Below are positions 53,229 to 62,802 of a DNA stretch of 64,000 bases, one piece after another. Location of the stretch: the NCBI GenBank assembly GCA_013359255.1, contig JABWCF010000003.1:186001-250000 (forward strand), in the 5' to 3' direction. Below the pieces are notes generated by a model, which saw only the letters and a program-made list of their open reading frames with translations, searched no databases and was not told the origin of the DNA. Source of the stretch: Flavobacteriales bacterium. Its GTDB lineage: Bacteria; Bacteroidota; Bacteroidia; Flavobacteriales_E; Vicingaceae. How positions within the stretch are numbered: position 1 is the stretch's first letter; the number at the start of each line of letters is the position of its first letter. Both the position numbers and the translations under genes were made by a program.

Positions 53229-55414
53229 ATGAAAATTTTTATTCCTTTAGTTTTTATTCTTGTTGGTTCTTTAACCAATGTGGCACACAGCCAATGCACT
53301 GTTTTTATTGAAAATTTTAACAACTCCTTAGGCCAGTTTACTCCACAAAATGGAGTGAGCGGAAACTGGATTTTTACTAATTCGTGCGGGCAAAGCAATA
53401 GTCCAGGACATTCTGCTCCCGGTTCCGCTTTATTTGAAGGCTCCAGCTGCCAGTTTGGCAATGGAGGTTCAACAGTATCCGGAGAAATGGTTTCACCATC
53501 CATTACTCTACAGGAGGTGCTCCTATAGCTTCATTTAAGTACTACATCAGTAACGAATGTGGAATGGGTGGAAATACTTGTTGGTATGATGCATTGTACT
53601 TTGAGATTTCTAACAACGGTGGCATTTCTTACACCACTATTGCCAGCTCTGAAAGCGGACCTTTGGTAAACGGAGGATGGCATTCTTTTCAATATAATTT
53701 ATCATCTTATGCAGGACAAACTATAATTATAAAATTTCGTTTCAACTCTAAAGATGGATGGGGAAATGCTTATGACGGTATCTACGTAGATGATGTAATG
53801 GTAATTCAAGGATTTGCCCCAACACCCACTATTACAGCTCAAGGCCCTGTGGTGTTTTGTCCTGGAGACAGTGTAATATTAAGTTCTACCTCGGCTTCTA
53901 AATACCAATGGTCTAATGGCGACACTACTCAATCCATTGTGGTAACAAATTCTGGCTCATACAGCGTTATGATATTTGATGGTAATGGCTGCCCCAGTGA
54001 ATCTTCAAACATTATCAGTGTAAAAGTGCTTTCTGCAGCACCGGCACCCATTTTAGCAAACGATACCATTTGCTATGGGGACAGTTCTGCTTTAGTTATT
54101 GGAAATACGGGAATTTTTGAGTGGTTTGATACTCCCGGAGGAAACCTACTTTTTACAGGTGATAGCATGATGTTTAATGGTACCACCACTACTACCTATT
54201 ATATACAAAATGCTGATACTGGTGGGTTTGGACCTGGTGTTTACTATCTTACTTCTCAAAATAATGAGCCATGGTGGGATAACTCAAACATTGATGCCAT
54301 GGATCAGGCATTTGGCCCGGGCAACTGGACGACATTATACTACCAAAATGTAAACATTAATTCCTACCTTAACAATTCTACTTGCTTTATATACGTGGAA
54401 GGAAGCGATTGTAATGATGTGTTGATGGAACAGTTTTTAATCAGTAATCTTTCTGCACTAGAAGCATGGGTGAACTCAGGAGGTCATTTATTTTTAAATT
54501 CTGCCCCAAACTGTTTATCGAGTAATATGAACTTCGGTTTTGGAAATACCACCCTGAACTACCCATATTCTTGGCCAGGAGACGTTATAAGCCCTAACCC
54601 AAATCATCCTGTTTTTGTAGGGCCATTCAATACCATATTGCCTATGAGTGGGGGAAGCTATGCCCATGCAACCGTTTCAGGTACCTCTTTAGATACTATT
54701 TTAGTTGACCAATGGAACCCTAATGATGTTGTTTTAGCCGAAAAAACATGGGGAAATGGTAAAGTAATGTTTGGAGCAATGACCAATCATAATTTTCACA
54801 ATCCTGCACCAGAAGTAGGAAATTTTAGAGCAAATGTGCTTACCTATTTAAGTGAATGTGGTTTTGCTTGTGTAAGCCAACTTACTCCGGTTACAGTAGT
54901 AGTAAACCCTTTACCCGTTGTTTCTTATGAAGCCAATCCAAATTTAATTTGTATCTCTTCTAGTGTAGTTCAGCTTACCGGAGGAAGCCCTTCAGGCGGA
55001 GTATATACAGGGAACGGAGTGTTATATGGAGGAGGCAATTACTACTTTGCCTCAAATATTGTGGGCTTTGGAACTCATCCCGTGGTGTACACTTATACCG
55101 ATAACAACGGCTGTGTAAATTCTGATACATCTTACATTACAGTTTATGACTGCGTAGGTATTAATGAGCTAAACACAGAAAACGTATCTGTTTTCCCTAA
55201 CCCTGCAAACAATGAGTTAAATATCCAATTTGGATACATGGTTTCCAATACAAAGATTGAGATTCTTTCGTACAACGGGCAATTGGTATATTCCTCTTTT
55301 GCAGATAACACTAATACTGTTCAATTAGATTTAAGCCAGTACCACAAAGGATTGTACCTACTTAGACTAACCTCTGACAACGGAGAAGTAAACATGAAAA
55401 TAATGAAGCAATAA
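53229..55414 (+). pseudogene. T9SS type A cargo protein (MAM/Ig-like domains), single gene split by one frameshift
   Basis: ORFs 53229-53528 (frame 0) and 53564-55414 (frame 2). Reading frame 2 upstream of 53564 gives ..YSTGGAPIASFKYYISNECGMGGNTCWYDAL. C-terminus VSVFPNPANNELNIQFG...KGLYLLRLTSDNGEVNMKIMKQ. Confidence 0.88.
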
Positions 55415-55440
55415 CATCAAAATCATTATTATAAAAAAAC

Positions 55441-55468
55441 AAAAAGAGCCGATAAATCGGCTCTTTTT
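55441..55468 (+). terminator. Rho-independent terminator
   Basis: AAAAAGAGCCGAT-AA-ATCGGCTCTTTTT. Confidence 0.88.
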
Positions 55469-55496
55469 GTTTTTTTACATACCACTCTAAGTTTTG

Positions 55497-55504
55497 TACC
55501 TTTG
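55497..55504 (+). promoter_or_regulatory. Bacteroidota-type -7 element upstream of rfbB
   Basis: TACCTTTG, 20 bp before ATG 55524. Confidence 0.5.
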
Positions 55505-55523
55505 CTCTCTTATAAAAAACAAA

Positions 55524-56573
55524 ATGAAAATTTTAATTACAGGGGGAGCCGGTTTTATTGGCTCTCATACCATAAGGCTTTTTGTAAATAAATATCCACA
55601 GTATCAAATTTTTAATTTAGACAGTTTAACCTATGCAGGAAATTTAGAAAACCTGCAAGACTTAGAAACGAAAACTAACTACACTTTTATTAAAGGCGAT
55701 ATTACCGACCAACCTTTTATTGAGAATCTTTTTAAGAAACACAGCTTTGATGGAATTATTCACCTTGCAGCCGAAAGCCATGTTGACCGTTCGATAGAAA
55801 ACCCCATGCAATTTGTGCTTACCAATGTAATAGGAACAGTGAACCTTCTTAATGCAGCACAACAGCAATGGGCAAAAGATTCTGAAGGCAAAAGATTTTA
55901 TCATATTTCTACCGATGAAGTATATGGCTCACTTGGAAAAGAAGGTTACTTTACTGAAGAAACATCGTATGATCCACGCAGCCCTTATTCGGCCTCAAAA
56001 GCATCGTCCGACCATTTTGTGCGAGCCTACTACCATACTTACAAATTACCCGTAGTTCTTTCTAACTGCTCTAACAACTACGGTTCGCACCAGTTTCCGG
56101 AAAAACTGATTCCTCTTTGTATTCACAATATAAAAAATTCTCACCCTATTCCCGTATACGGAAAAGGCGAAAATATACGCGACTGGCTTTGGGTAGAAGA
56201 CCACGCCCGTGCAATTGATACCATTTTTCATAATGGAAAAATTGGAGAAACCTACAATATTGGTGGACAAAACGAATGGACCAACATTGATTTGGTTAAA
56301 TTGCTGTGTGGAATAATGGATCGAAAATTACATCGCAAATCAGGCACTTCGGAAAAACTCATTACGTTTGTTACCGACCGCAAAGGACATGATTTACGTT
56401 ACGCCATCGATTCCTCTAAATTACAAAACGAACTCCATTGGAAACCCTCTCTTCAGTTCGAAGAAGGCTTAGAAAAGACCGTAGGCTGGTACTTGGAAAA
56501 CGAGGATTGGTTAAATAAAGTTACCTCTGGCGAATATCGTACATACTACGAAAAACAATATACCACAAGATGA
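55524..56573 (+). CDS. rfbB: dTDP-glucose 4,6-dehydratase
   Basis: ILITGGAGFIGSHTIRLFV; HLAAESHVDRSIENPMQFVLTNVIGT; YHISTDEVYGSLGKEGYFTEETSYDPRSPYSASKASSDHFVRAY. Confidence 0.96.
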   Translation: MKILITGGAGFIGSHTIRLFVNKYPQYQIFNLDSLTYAGNLENLQDLETKTNYTFIKGDITDQPFIENLFKKHSFDGIIHLAAESHVDRSIENPMQFVLTNVIGTVNLLNAAQQQWAKDSEGKRFYHISTDEVYGSLGKEGYFTEETSYDPRSPYSASKASSDHFVRAYYHTYKLPVVLSNCSNNYGSHQFPEKLIPLCIHNIKNSHPIPVYGKGENIRDWLWVEDHARAIDTIFHNGKIGETYNIGGQNEWTNIDLVKLLCGIMDRKLHRKSGTSEKLITFVTDRKGHDLRYAIDSSKLQNELHWKPSLQFEEGLEKTVGWYLENEDWLNKVTSGEYRTYYEKQYTTR

Positions 56574-57562
56574 ATTACTCAAAGGCTTTTCATACTGGAA
56601 GCTTAGCTGATTATACTTTTTTAGTTACCGGAGCTGCAGGATTCATTGGCTCACACCTTGTAGAATACCTACTGCAACACAAAGCCGGAAAAGTTATTGG
56701 AATAGATAATTTAAGCAACGGCTACGAGAAAAATATAGCTGCATTTTTATGCTCAGAAAATTTTGAATTTCATAAAGCCGATATTACCGATTTTAGTGTT
56801 TGTCTTTCTTTTTGCAAACAGGTTAATTTTGTTTTGCATCAGGCTGCATTAGGTTCTGTACCTCGTTCCATCGCAAACCCTCTAGATACGCATGCCTCTA
56901 ACTCAACCGGTTTTTTAAATCTGTTGGAAGCAACTCGTATTTCAGGTATAAAACGAATGGTTTATGCCAGTTCCTCCTCGGTTTATGGTAATAATACCGA
57001 CCTTCCGAAAGTTGAACACAAAATAGGGCTTCCACTTTCGCCTTATGCTGTTTCGAAAATTACAAACGAACTGTATGCCCACACCTACGCACAGATGCAC
57101 AACATGCCTGTAATAGGTCTCCGATATTTCAATATTTTTGGCCCACGGCAAAACACAAAAGGCCCTTATGCCGCAGCCATTCCTCTTTTTATTGAATCGT
57201 TGCTAAATAACCAACCCTGCTACATTAATGGCGATGGAGAACAAAGCCGAGATTTTACCTTTATAGAAAATGCGGTTCAGGCCAACATCAAAGCTCTTTT
57301 TACGAATAAAACCGAAGCATTTGGCAAAGTGGTGAATATTGCCTGCGGACAAAAAATTTCGGTAAATCAGATTTACCATAAAATTTCCAATGCCTTACAA
57401 TTAAAAAAAGAGCCTATTTACCGAGAAGAAAGAATAGGTGATGTGCGTAATTCCCTAGCCGATATATCTAAAGCCAAAGAATGGCTAAATTATACCCCCG
57501 AAGTTTTATTTGAAAAAGGAGTTCAACAAACCGTAGAGTGGTTTCTCGAAAACAGAAAATAA
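56570..57562 (+). CDS. NAD-dependent epimerase/dehydratase, UDP-GlcNAc 4-epimerase (WbpP)-like
   Basis: [72 protein letters not shown]. Confidence 0.93.
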   Translation: MNYSKAFHTGSLADYTFLVTGAAGFIGSHLVEYLLQHKAGKVIGIDNLSNGYEKNIAAFLCSENFEFHKADITDFSVCLSFCKQVNFVLHQAALGSVPRSIANPLDTHASNSTGFLNLLEATRISGIKRMVYASSSSVYGNNTDLPKVEHKIGLPLSPYAVSKITNELYAHTYAQMHNMPVIGLRYFNIFGPRQNTKGPYAAAIPLFIESLLNNQPCYINGDGEQSRDFTFIENAVQANIKALFTNKTEAFGKVVNIACGQKISVNQIYHKISNALQLKKEPIYREERIGDVRNSLADISKAKEWLNYTPEVLFEKGVQQTVEWFLENRK

Positions 57563-57563
57563 T

Positions 57564-58298
57564 ATGCATTGGTTAAAAAATATTTTTTCTAAAAAAGAGA
57601 AAGTAAACCTCGAACTACTTTGTTGCGATATGCACTCGCATCTTATTCCCGGAATTGACGATGGAGCCAAAGATTTAGAACAAAGTATAGAAATGATTCG
57701 TGCGTTTAAAGAACTTGGATATAAAAAAATAATTACTACACCTCATATAATGAGTGATTATTACAAAAACACTCCCGATATAATTTTAAACGGACTGGAA
57801 AAAGTAAAAAATGAGCTGACTAAAAACCATATTGAAATAGAAGTAGAAGCTGCTGCCGAATATTATTTAGATGAAAACTTTGAAGAAAAAATAAAAACCA
57901 AAAAACTACTTTCTTTCGGAAAAAACTATGTACTTTTTGAACTTTCTATGTTTTCGGAACCCCCCCATTTAGCCAATGTAATTTTCGAATTGCAAGTAGC
58001 CGGATATACCCCTGTTCTGGCTCATCCGGAACGCTACCCATACTGGCATAAAAATATTGACCAATACGATGAACTTCGTTCAAAAGGAGTTTTGTTACAA
58101 TTAAACCTGCTTTCGTTAACCGGAGCATACTCCGCAGAAGTAAAAAAAACAGCACAAAAACTAATAGATTTCCAAAAAATTGATTTCTGTGGCAGCGATG
58201 CACACAGCAAATTTCACTTGCAATTACTGAGCGAAAATCTTCACTTACCTTATCTTCATAAATTAATGGCTTTAGAATTATTGAATAAAACACTTTAA
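57564..58298 (+). CDS. CpsB/CapC-type PHP-fold tyrosine phosphatase
   Basis: DMHSHLIPGIDDGAKDLEQSIEMIRAFKELGYKKIITTPHIM; TPVLAHPERY; FCGSDAHS. Confidence 0.93.
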   Translation: MHWLKNIFSKKEKVNLELLCCDMHSHLIPGIDDGAKDLEQSIEMIRAFKELGYKKIITTPHIMSDYYKNTPDIILNGLEKVKNELTKNHIEIEVEAAAEYYLDENFEEKIKTKKLLSFGKNYVLFELSMFSEPPHLANVIFELQVAGYTPVLAHPERYPYWHKNIDQYDELRSKGVLLQLNLLSLTGAYSAEVKKTAQKLIDFQKIDFCGSDAHSKFHLQLLSENLHLPYLHKLMALELLNKTL

Positions 58299-58452
58299 GA
58301 TTTTTTAATATTTCATTGCCACCTTCTTGAACTTAATTGAATTTTTTTTTGTTGTGCTGTATACACAAATAATTAAAACATGTATCCCTATTTTCTTAAA
58401 CTATAACAAAGCCTCTGTACATTTGCTTAGAAACCCATAATATTTAAAGAAA

Positions 58453-59082
58453 ATGAATACGGACTCACTAAACCAAATTTCAGAGTTTCAAACCTCTCCA
58501 AAAATCAAAGAAAAACTAATAGAATACGGGTTTACAAAAATATTTAAAACAGGAGAGATTATTTTAAACGAAAACGCATACATCAAAGCCATTCCCATTG
58601 TAATGAGAGGTAACATAAAAGTATTTAGAGTAGATGATGATGGAAGAGAAATTTTACTTTACTACATCAACACCGGTGAAAGTTGCATCATGTCGTTTTT
58701 GGGTGGAATACACCAAGATACCAGTAAAGTAAAAGCCATAGCCGAAGACGAAACAGAAATTTTATTTATTCCTATACAAAAAGTAACCGAACTTATAAAA
58801 GAATTTCCAGAATGGCTCGATTATATTTTTAAACTTTATCACAAACGCTTCGAAGAACTCTTGGAAGTAGTAAATGCTGTAGCATTTAAAAAAATGGATG
58901 AAAGACTTTTGCATTTTCTGAAAAATAAGGCACTAATTACCCATACAAAAACACTAAACATTACCCACGAACAGTTGGCGAATGAGTTGGGAACTGCACG
59001 GGTTGTTATCTCAAGACTGCTTAAACAAATGGAAACGGAAGGCTATATTTTATTGGGACGAAATAAAATTACTCTTCTGTAA
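58453..59082 (+). CDS. Crp/Fnr family transcriptional regulator
   Basis: Cyclic-nucleotide-binding-like fold plus HTH NITHEQLANELGTARVVISRLLKQMETEGYILLGRNKI. Confidence 0.92.
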   Translation: MNTDSLNQISEFQTSPKIKEKLIEYGFTKIFKTGEIILNENAYIKAIPIVMRGNIKVFRVDDDGREILLYYINTGESCIMSFLGGIHQDTSKVKAIAEDETEILFIPIQKVTELIKEFPEWLDYIFKLYHKRFEELLEVVNAVAFKKMDERLLHFLKNKALITHTKTLNITHEQLANELGTARVVISRLLKQMETEGYILLGRNKITLL

Positions 59083-59152
59083 CAAAAGTAACCGTATAAT
59101 AGCTTTCTGGCTACCGAACTTTGCTCTAATTATTCACCTTAAAATTTAAAAA

Positions 59153-59356
59153 ATGAAAAAAAACATGGGAACTGCCGATAAAATAATACGTATTCTTATC
59201 GCAATCATCATAACGGCATTATATATTACTAGCACCATTTCCGGTATACTGGCTATTGTACTTCTTATTCTTTCAGGAATTTTTATTGCTACAAGTTTTA
59301 TCGGATTTTGCCCTTTATACACCTTGTTTAAAATAAACACTTGTAAAAGCAAATAA
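59153..59356 (+). CDS. DUF2892 (YgaP-like) membrane protein
   Basis: MGTADKIIRILIAIIITALYI...GIFIATSFIGFCPLYTLFKINTCKSK. Confidence 0.88.
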   Translation: MKKNMGTADKIIRILIAIIITALYITSTISGILAIVLLILSGIFIATSFIGFCPLYTLFKINTCKSK

Positions 59357-59358
59357 CC

Positions 59359-59607
59359 ATGAATCAAGATTTTAAAACCATCTTAGACGTAAGAACCAAA
59401 GAAGAATTTATTTCCGGTAATGTATCGGGCAGTATTAATATTCCGTTACAGGATATTCCTAAACAATTAGAAAAAATAAAAAAATTAGCTCCACCTATAT
59501 TGCTTTGTTGTGCCAGTGGAGCACGGAGTTATCAGGCAGAGCAGTTTTTGAAAAACAATGGTATTGATTGCATAAATGCAGGAAGTTGGTTAAACATAAA
59601 ATGTTAA
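59359..59607 (+). CDS. Single-domain rhodanese-like protein (1)
   Basis: ILDVRTKEEFISGNVSGSINIPL; active-site loop CCASGARS. Confidence 0.93.
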   Translation: MNQDFKTILDVRTKEEFISGNVSGSINIPLQDIPKQLEKIKKLAPPILLCCASGARSYQAEQFLKNNGIDCINAGSWLNIKC

Positions 59608-59610
59608 GAA

Positions 59611-59925
59611 ATGATTGAATTACTAAAAAATTTATTTGGAGTAAAAGAAAAAGTAAACCCCAAAGAGCTATTAAATAAAGGAGCCACTATTTTAGATGTA
59701 AGAACTAAAGCTGAATACCAAAGTGGGCATATTAAGGGCTCCGTTAATATTCCTTTAGATAAATTGGAAAGCAATATTTCCAAAATAAACAAAAATAAAC
59801 CCATTATAACTTGTTGTGCTTCCGGTATGCGAAGTGCTTCGGCTAAAAATATTTTAAAAACATACGGTTTTACCGAAGTACATAATGGCGGGGGTTGGAT
59901 TAGTTTAAAACATAAAATAAAATAA
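59611..59925 (+). CDS. Single-domain rhodanese-like protein (2)
   Basis: ILDVRTKAEYQSGHIKGSVNIPLDKL; active-site loop CCASGMRS. Confidence 0.93.
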   Translation: MIELLKNLFGVKEKVNPKELLNKGATILDVRTKAEYQSGHIKGSVNIPLDKLESNISKINKNKPIITCCASGMRSASAKNILKTYGFTEVHNGGGWISLKHKIK

Positions 59926-59926
59926 G

Positions 59927-60223
59927 ATGTCGAAATTCGCAGAATTAATTAATTCGGAAAAACCAGTATTAGTGGACTTTTTTGCCGAATGGTGTGGGCC
60001 TTGTAAAATGATGAAACCTATTTTAGAACAAGTAAAACAAGAGGTTGCGGATAAAGTGAATATCTTAAAAGTGGATGTGGACAAAAACCCTCATGCCGCC
60101 ATGCAGTACAAAATACAAGGAGTTCCTACACTTTTATTATTTAAAAAAGGAAAAGTGCTTTGGAGACAGTCTGGAGTAGTAGACGCAAAAAACTTAAAAA
60201 AAATCATCACTCAATTTGTATAA
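59927..60223 (+). CDS. Thioredoxin
   Basis: VLVDFFAEWCGPCKMMKPILEQV; IQGVPTLLLFKKG. Confidence 0.95.
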   Translation: MSKFAELINSEKPVLVDFFAEWCGPCKMMKPILEQVKQEVADKVNILKVDVDKNPHAAMQYKIQGVPTLLLFKKGKVLWRQSGVVDAKNLKKIITQFV

Positions 60224-60228
60224 TCATT

Positions 60229-60948
60229 ATGAAAAGTAAAATCGTTTATCTCTACACTTTTTTTGCATTGTTACTTGTAGCATGCTCTAACGGACAAACA
60301 CCTGGCACCAACAATACCAACCTTTCGGCATCTGAGTTTTCCGAAAAACTAAAACAAGAAAAAAACGCTCAGTTGATAGACGTAAGAACCCCGGAAGAGT
60401 TTAATGAGGGCTTTATTGCCGAAGCGTTAAACATAAACTGGAACAGTAATTCTTTTGACAACGACATTCAGATATTAGATAAATCAAAACCGGTATTTGT
60501 ATATTGTTTTAGCGGAGCTCGAAGTGCTTCAGCAGCTTCCTACATGAGAAAAAACGGATTTAAAGAAGTGTATGAATTAAACGGAGGCATATTAAAATGG
60601 AGAGCAGCCAAACTGCCTGAAACAACTGTTAAAACAGCTAACCAAAATGAAATGAGTTTAAAAGAATTTCAACAACTCATTGCCGATAATAAAGCCATTC
60701 TTATAAACTACTATGCCGAATGGTGTGTGCCCTGCAAAAAAATGAAACCTTTTATAGATGAGCTTTCCACCGAGTTAAAAGGAAAAATAGAAATTGTACG
60801 CATAGATGTAGATAAAAACAAAAAGTTAGCAAAAGAACTGAATGTAACTGAAGTACCTGTATTAGAGTTTTACAAAAACTCTAATAAAACATGGACTCAT
60901 AGCGGATTTATAGAAAAAAAGGAAATCGAAAAGAATATACTTCGGTAA
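60229..60948 (+). CDS. Lipoprotein with rhodanese-thioredoxin fusion
   Basis: Lipobox LLVACSNG; rhodanese LIDVRTPEEFNEG...CFSGARS; thioredoxin NYYAEWCVPCKKMKPF. The ORF extends to 60160; ATG at 60229 is preferred. Confidence 0.92.
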   Translation: MKSKIVYLYTFFALLLVACSNGQTPGTNNTNLSASEFSEKLKQEKNAQLIDVRTPEEFNEGFIAEALNINWNSNSFDNDIQILDKSKPVFVYCFSGARSASAASYMRKNGFKEVYELNGGILKWRAAKLPETTVKTANQNEMSLKEFQQLIADNKAILINYYAEWCVPCKKMKPFIDELSTELKGKIEIVRIDVDKNKKLAKELNVTEVPVLEFYKNSNKTWTHSGFIEKKEIEKNILR

Positions 60949-60992
60949 GTATATTTTAGAACTTAAAGATTAGCATTTTATGCTTTTTTAAC

Positions 60993-61436
60993 TTATTGAT
61001 TGTTTTCGTTGCTAATCAATTCCCCTTCGTTGTCGTATACTTTCTGAAGGCCAAAGAGTTCGTCATCCACATAATTCGATTCGCGAATTAAAATTCCTTT
61101 TTCGTTGTATTGTTTGAAATATCCATTTAACTTGTCGTTTTTGTACATTCCTTCGCTTCTTAAAATACCGGCTCTATCCCAAGTGTACCAAACTCCTTCT
61201 CGCTTTCCAAATTCAAAATGGCCTTGCATTTCTTTTTTTCCATTTTCGTACCACCAAGTCCAAAGTCCATGGTTTTGGTTATTCAGGGTAGCTCCGTCAT
61301 ATATCATTTGACCGTTTTGGTAAAATTTATTTTCGGCCGAATCGGAAAAATAATAAAAAATCCAAATAACTACCAAGATGATAAGAGCAGTAATTGGCTT
61401 ATGATAACTTTGGTAACGATATTTGAAAATTCGCAT
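60993..61436 (-). CDS. MORN/YwqK-like repeat protein
   Basis: Repeats NGQMIYDGATLNNQNHGLWTWWYENGKKEMQGHFEFGKREGVWYTWDRAGILRSEGMYKNDKLNG. Confidence 0.82.
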   Translation of the reverse strand: MRIFKYRYQSYHKPITALIILVVIWIFYYFSDSAENKFYQNGQMIYDGATLNNQNHGLWTWWYENGKKEMQGHFEFGKREGVWYTWDRAGILRSEGMYKNDKLNGYFKQYNEKGILIRESNYVDDELFGLQKVYDNEGELISNENNQ

Positions 61437-61448
61437 AAAATTAAAGTG

Positions 61449-62345
61449 CTAAACCGGTAGTGTTTTAAACGCATGAAGCACAAAAGGAAATAAAGCGTCT
61501 ATTGTTTCCGATGCCCCATTTCCGGAGCCCGGTATCGCTAAAACCAATGTATTGTTTTTAAGACCGGCAATACTTCTTGAAAGCATTGAAAAAGGTGTAC
61601 GTTGTTGCCCATAACTTCTGGCGTATTCCATTATTCCGGGTATTTCTGAATCAATAATTTTTTTTACTGCTTTGGTGGTTACATCGCGTGCCGAAATACC
61701 CGTGCCACCAACTACCAAAACTAAATGATTGCTTGTGCACAAATCGGTTATTTTTTCAGAAATTACCATTTCATCATCTGGTATATTTACGTATTCAGAA
61801 ATTTGTACATTATTTTCCAATAGCTTTTTTTCAACCAACTTACCAGCCTTATCTTCTTTTTTTCCGGCAATAATCATGTCAGAACATACTACTACAGCCG
61901 CTTTAATATCTTTTCTGAATTTATCTTTAAAATCTGACTTTCCTCCCTTTTTAGACAATAGTTTAATGGAAAGTATCTCTATATTTTTGTCTATGGGTTT
62001 TAACATATCGTAAAATGTAAGAGCTACTACTGCCACTCCATGCATAGCCTCTACTTCCACTCCTGTTTTATAGATGGTTTTTACGTGCATCTCTATAGAA
62101 ATTTCGTTTCCATCTATTTGGTATGAAACTTTTGCAAATTCAACAGGCAGTGGATGACAATCGGGTATTACATTAAACGTATTTTTTACGGCTAATAATC
62201 CGGCTGCTTTAGCCATTTCATAAACATCACCCTTTGGAACTCTACGCTCATTTAGGGCGGTAATGGTATCAGGGTTTCCAACCTTTACTATGGCTCTGGC
62301 TACAGCTTCTCGGAGTGAATTTGATTTATGGGTAATATCTACCAT
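61449..62345 (-). CDS. Bifunctional molybdenum cofactor biosynthesis protein MoaC/MoaB
   Basis: MVDITHKSNSLREAVARAIV...DCHPLPVE...VEAMHGVAVVALTFYDMLKP (MoaC), then VVCSDMIIAGKKEDKAG...LVVGGTGISARDVTTKAV (MoaB/MogA). Confidence 0.94.
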   Translation of the reverse strand: MVDITHKSNSLREAVARAIVKVGNPDTITALNERRVPKGDVYEMAKAAGLLAVKNTFNVIPDCHPLPVEFAKVSYQIDGNEISIEMHVKTIYKTGVEVEAMHGVAVVALTFYDMLKPIDKNIEILSIKLLSKKGGKSDFKDKFRKDIKAAVVVCSDMIIAGKKEDKAGKLVEKKLLENNVQISEYVNIPDDEMVISEKITDLCTSNHLVLVVGGTGISARDVTTKAVKKIIDSEIPGIMEYARSYGQQRTPFSMLSRSIAGLKNNTLVLAIPGSGNGASETIDALFPFVLHAFKTLPV

Positions 62346-62783
62346 TTAAAATTTATTTATTTTCCATGTATGACTTTCATCTTCAAAAATTTCTTTACCA
62401 AAAACCGGCACCTGCTTTTTAATAGCTTCAACCACAAAACGAGAGGCTTCATAAGCCTCGTTGCGGTGAGCCGTTGCCACTAAAACAAATAAGCAAATCT
62501 CTCCGCATTTTACTTTTTGCAAACTGTGTTTAATAACCAATGCTTCGATATCAAACTTTTCATTTGCCTCCTCCATAATTTTAGTAAACGTAGCATAAGC
62601 CATTTCTTCGTAAGCCGAGTATTCTATGGCTATAACCTTTTTCTCTTCTATGGTATCGTTACGCACTTGACCTATAAAAATGGCATGTGCCCCTATCTTT
62701 TTTTTTTGCTGAACAGCCAATATCTCTTCTGCCACTAAACTGGCACCTATCGCTCCTTTTACAAAAATGTTTTCTCTTTTCAT
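62346..62783 (-). CDS. moaE: Molybdopterin synthase catalytic subunit MoaE
   Basis: IGAHAIFIGQVRNDTIEEKKVIAIEYSAYEEMA; LFVLVATAHRNEAYEASRFVVEAIKKQVPVFGKEIFED. Confidence 0.94.
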   Translation of the reverse strand: MKRENIFVKGAIGASLVAEEILAVQQKKKIGAHAIFIGQVRNDTIEEKKVIAIEYSAYEEMAYATFTKIMEEANEKFDIEALVIKHSLQKVKCGEICLFVLVATAHRNEAYEASRFVVEAIKKQVPVFGKEIFEDESHTWKINKF

Positions 62784-62802
62784 CTTTTATTTTTACCTAG
62801 CA

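Noticed and set aside
57960-57966. C7 run in the CpsB-like phosphatase gene
   Set aside because: Encodes Pro-Pro mid-gene, frame intact, shorter than C9 and not in a surface protein; weak contingency candidate.
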